Both the position numbers and the translations under genes were made by a program. Positions 63,652 to 64,000 of a DNA stretch of 64,000 bases are shown here, piece by piece. Source of the stretch: Leisingera thetidis (GTDB lineage: Bacteria > Pseudomonadota > Alphaproteobacteria > Rhodobacterales > Rhodobacteraceae). Every line of letters starts with the position of its first letter. Position 1 is the stretch's first letter. Below the pieces are notes generated by a model. The model ran no database searches and was not told the DNA's origin. It saw nothing but the letters and a program-made list of their open reading frames with translations. Where the stretch lies: NCBI RefSeq assembly GCF_025857195.1, contig NZ_CP109787.1, positions 313,501-377,500 on the forward strand, read 5' to 3'.

Positions 63652-64000
63652 CGTCAATCTCCTAAACCTATTCAGCGGCAATCTAACATGCCCTGTTCGC
63701 GCTGAGAATGCTGCACTGCGCAAAAGCAGCATCCATCCTCCGGAATTTCTCCCTTTTTTGGTGGCTTTACGGCGGAAGCGCCGCCGCCGGACGCTGCAAC
63801 CTTCTCCGGTGCGGATTTTCGGCCCGGCAGGGGTTGCACCGCCGCCGCAAAAGCGAAATGAGACCGGCAGATTCGCCACAGAGGCGAGACATTTTGTCCA
63901 TTTTCGCCTGTCTGCGGGACAGCCCGCGGAAAAGGGGGTAATGGGGAGCAGCAAAAGTTGATTTCTTTAAACGTTATGAGAAAATTGATGTTTCAGGGGT
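63652..64000. other. Intergenic region at window end
   Basis: These 349 bases include the promoter of the small exported protein (minus strand). No gene, repeat or RNA is recognised; the last 50 bases are AT-rich. Confidence 0.5.

Overview
The window looks like a chromosomal segment of a marine alphaproteobacterium of the Roseobacter group (Rhodobacteraceae). The evidence is high G+C with strong third-position bias, three tripartite TRAP transporter operons, an rpmH-rnpA-yidD housekeeping block, a DMSP-demethylase-like (DmdA family) gene, and mobile elements of the IS3, IS110 and IS91 families. The genus cannot be fixed from sequence reading alone.

Layout. (1) 1-20.5 kb is catabolic. It has the 3' end of an amidohydrolase, two small exported proteins (ankyrin and GlcG-like), and then two facing modules for small nitrogenous organic acids or ureides. 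The first module (+ strand) has an arylmalonate-decarboxylase/maleate-isomerase-like protein, a TRAP transporter and an amidase. The second (- strand) has a TRAP transporter, a hydantoin-racemase-like protein, a GntR regulator and a dihydropyrimidinase. A hydratase, a second GntR regulator and a class V aminotransferase lie between them. An acyl-CoA dehydrogenase / CoA-transferase pair with a divergent LysR follows. (2) 20.7-25.8 kb is core: yidD, rnpA, rpmH, a TVP38-family membrane protein, a flavin disulfide oxidoreductase, a histidine kinase and tRNA-Arg(ACG). (3) 25.8-33.8 kb is a cargo island just 3' of the tRNA. It is bounded by two near-identical ~283-bp direct repeats and carries a 1534-residue Mrr-like nuclease/STAND ATPase (candidate Avs-like antiphage protein) and a membrane-anchored coiled-coil GIY-YIG (T5orf172) protein. 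(4) 33.8-39.1 kb is a nested mobile-element scrapyard: an IS3 element split by an IS1111-type IS110 element, and an IS91/integrase remnant split by a second, intact IS3 element. (5) 39.2-53 kb is a decaying catabolic zone. A demethylase-like flavoprotein, an AsnC/Lrp regulator and an alcohol dehydrogenase are intact, followed by a proC remnant fused by deletion to an aromatic aminotransferase remnant. Then come an intact IS110 transposase, an Lrp regulator and a DmdA-like/OsmC/enoyl-CoA hydratase/acyl-CoA ligase operon whose ligase is broken, then more IS and tniB debris. (6) 53.4-58.2 kb is an intact LysR / DUF1445 / TRAP cluster. (7) 58.5-64 kb holds a small exported protein, a PPP-family phosphatase and the start of an exopolysaccharide locus (sugar-phosphate transferase, Wzc-type tyrosine kinase, small exported Gly/Ala-rich protein).

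The most interesting candidates are the two-gene defence-like island beside tRNA-Arg; the IS1111-type element with its long non-coding right end (possible bridge RNA) inserted exactly in the DNGPE motif of another transposase; short hairpin-forming insertions that break three unrelated transposase genes; two racemase-superfamily enzymes lacking the usual cysteines; and the partly inactivated DmdA-like operon. All calls come from reading the sequence and recalling protein families. No database search was run.
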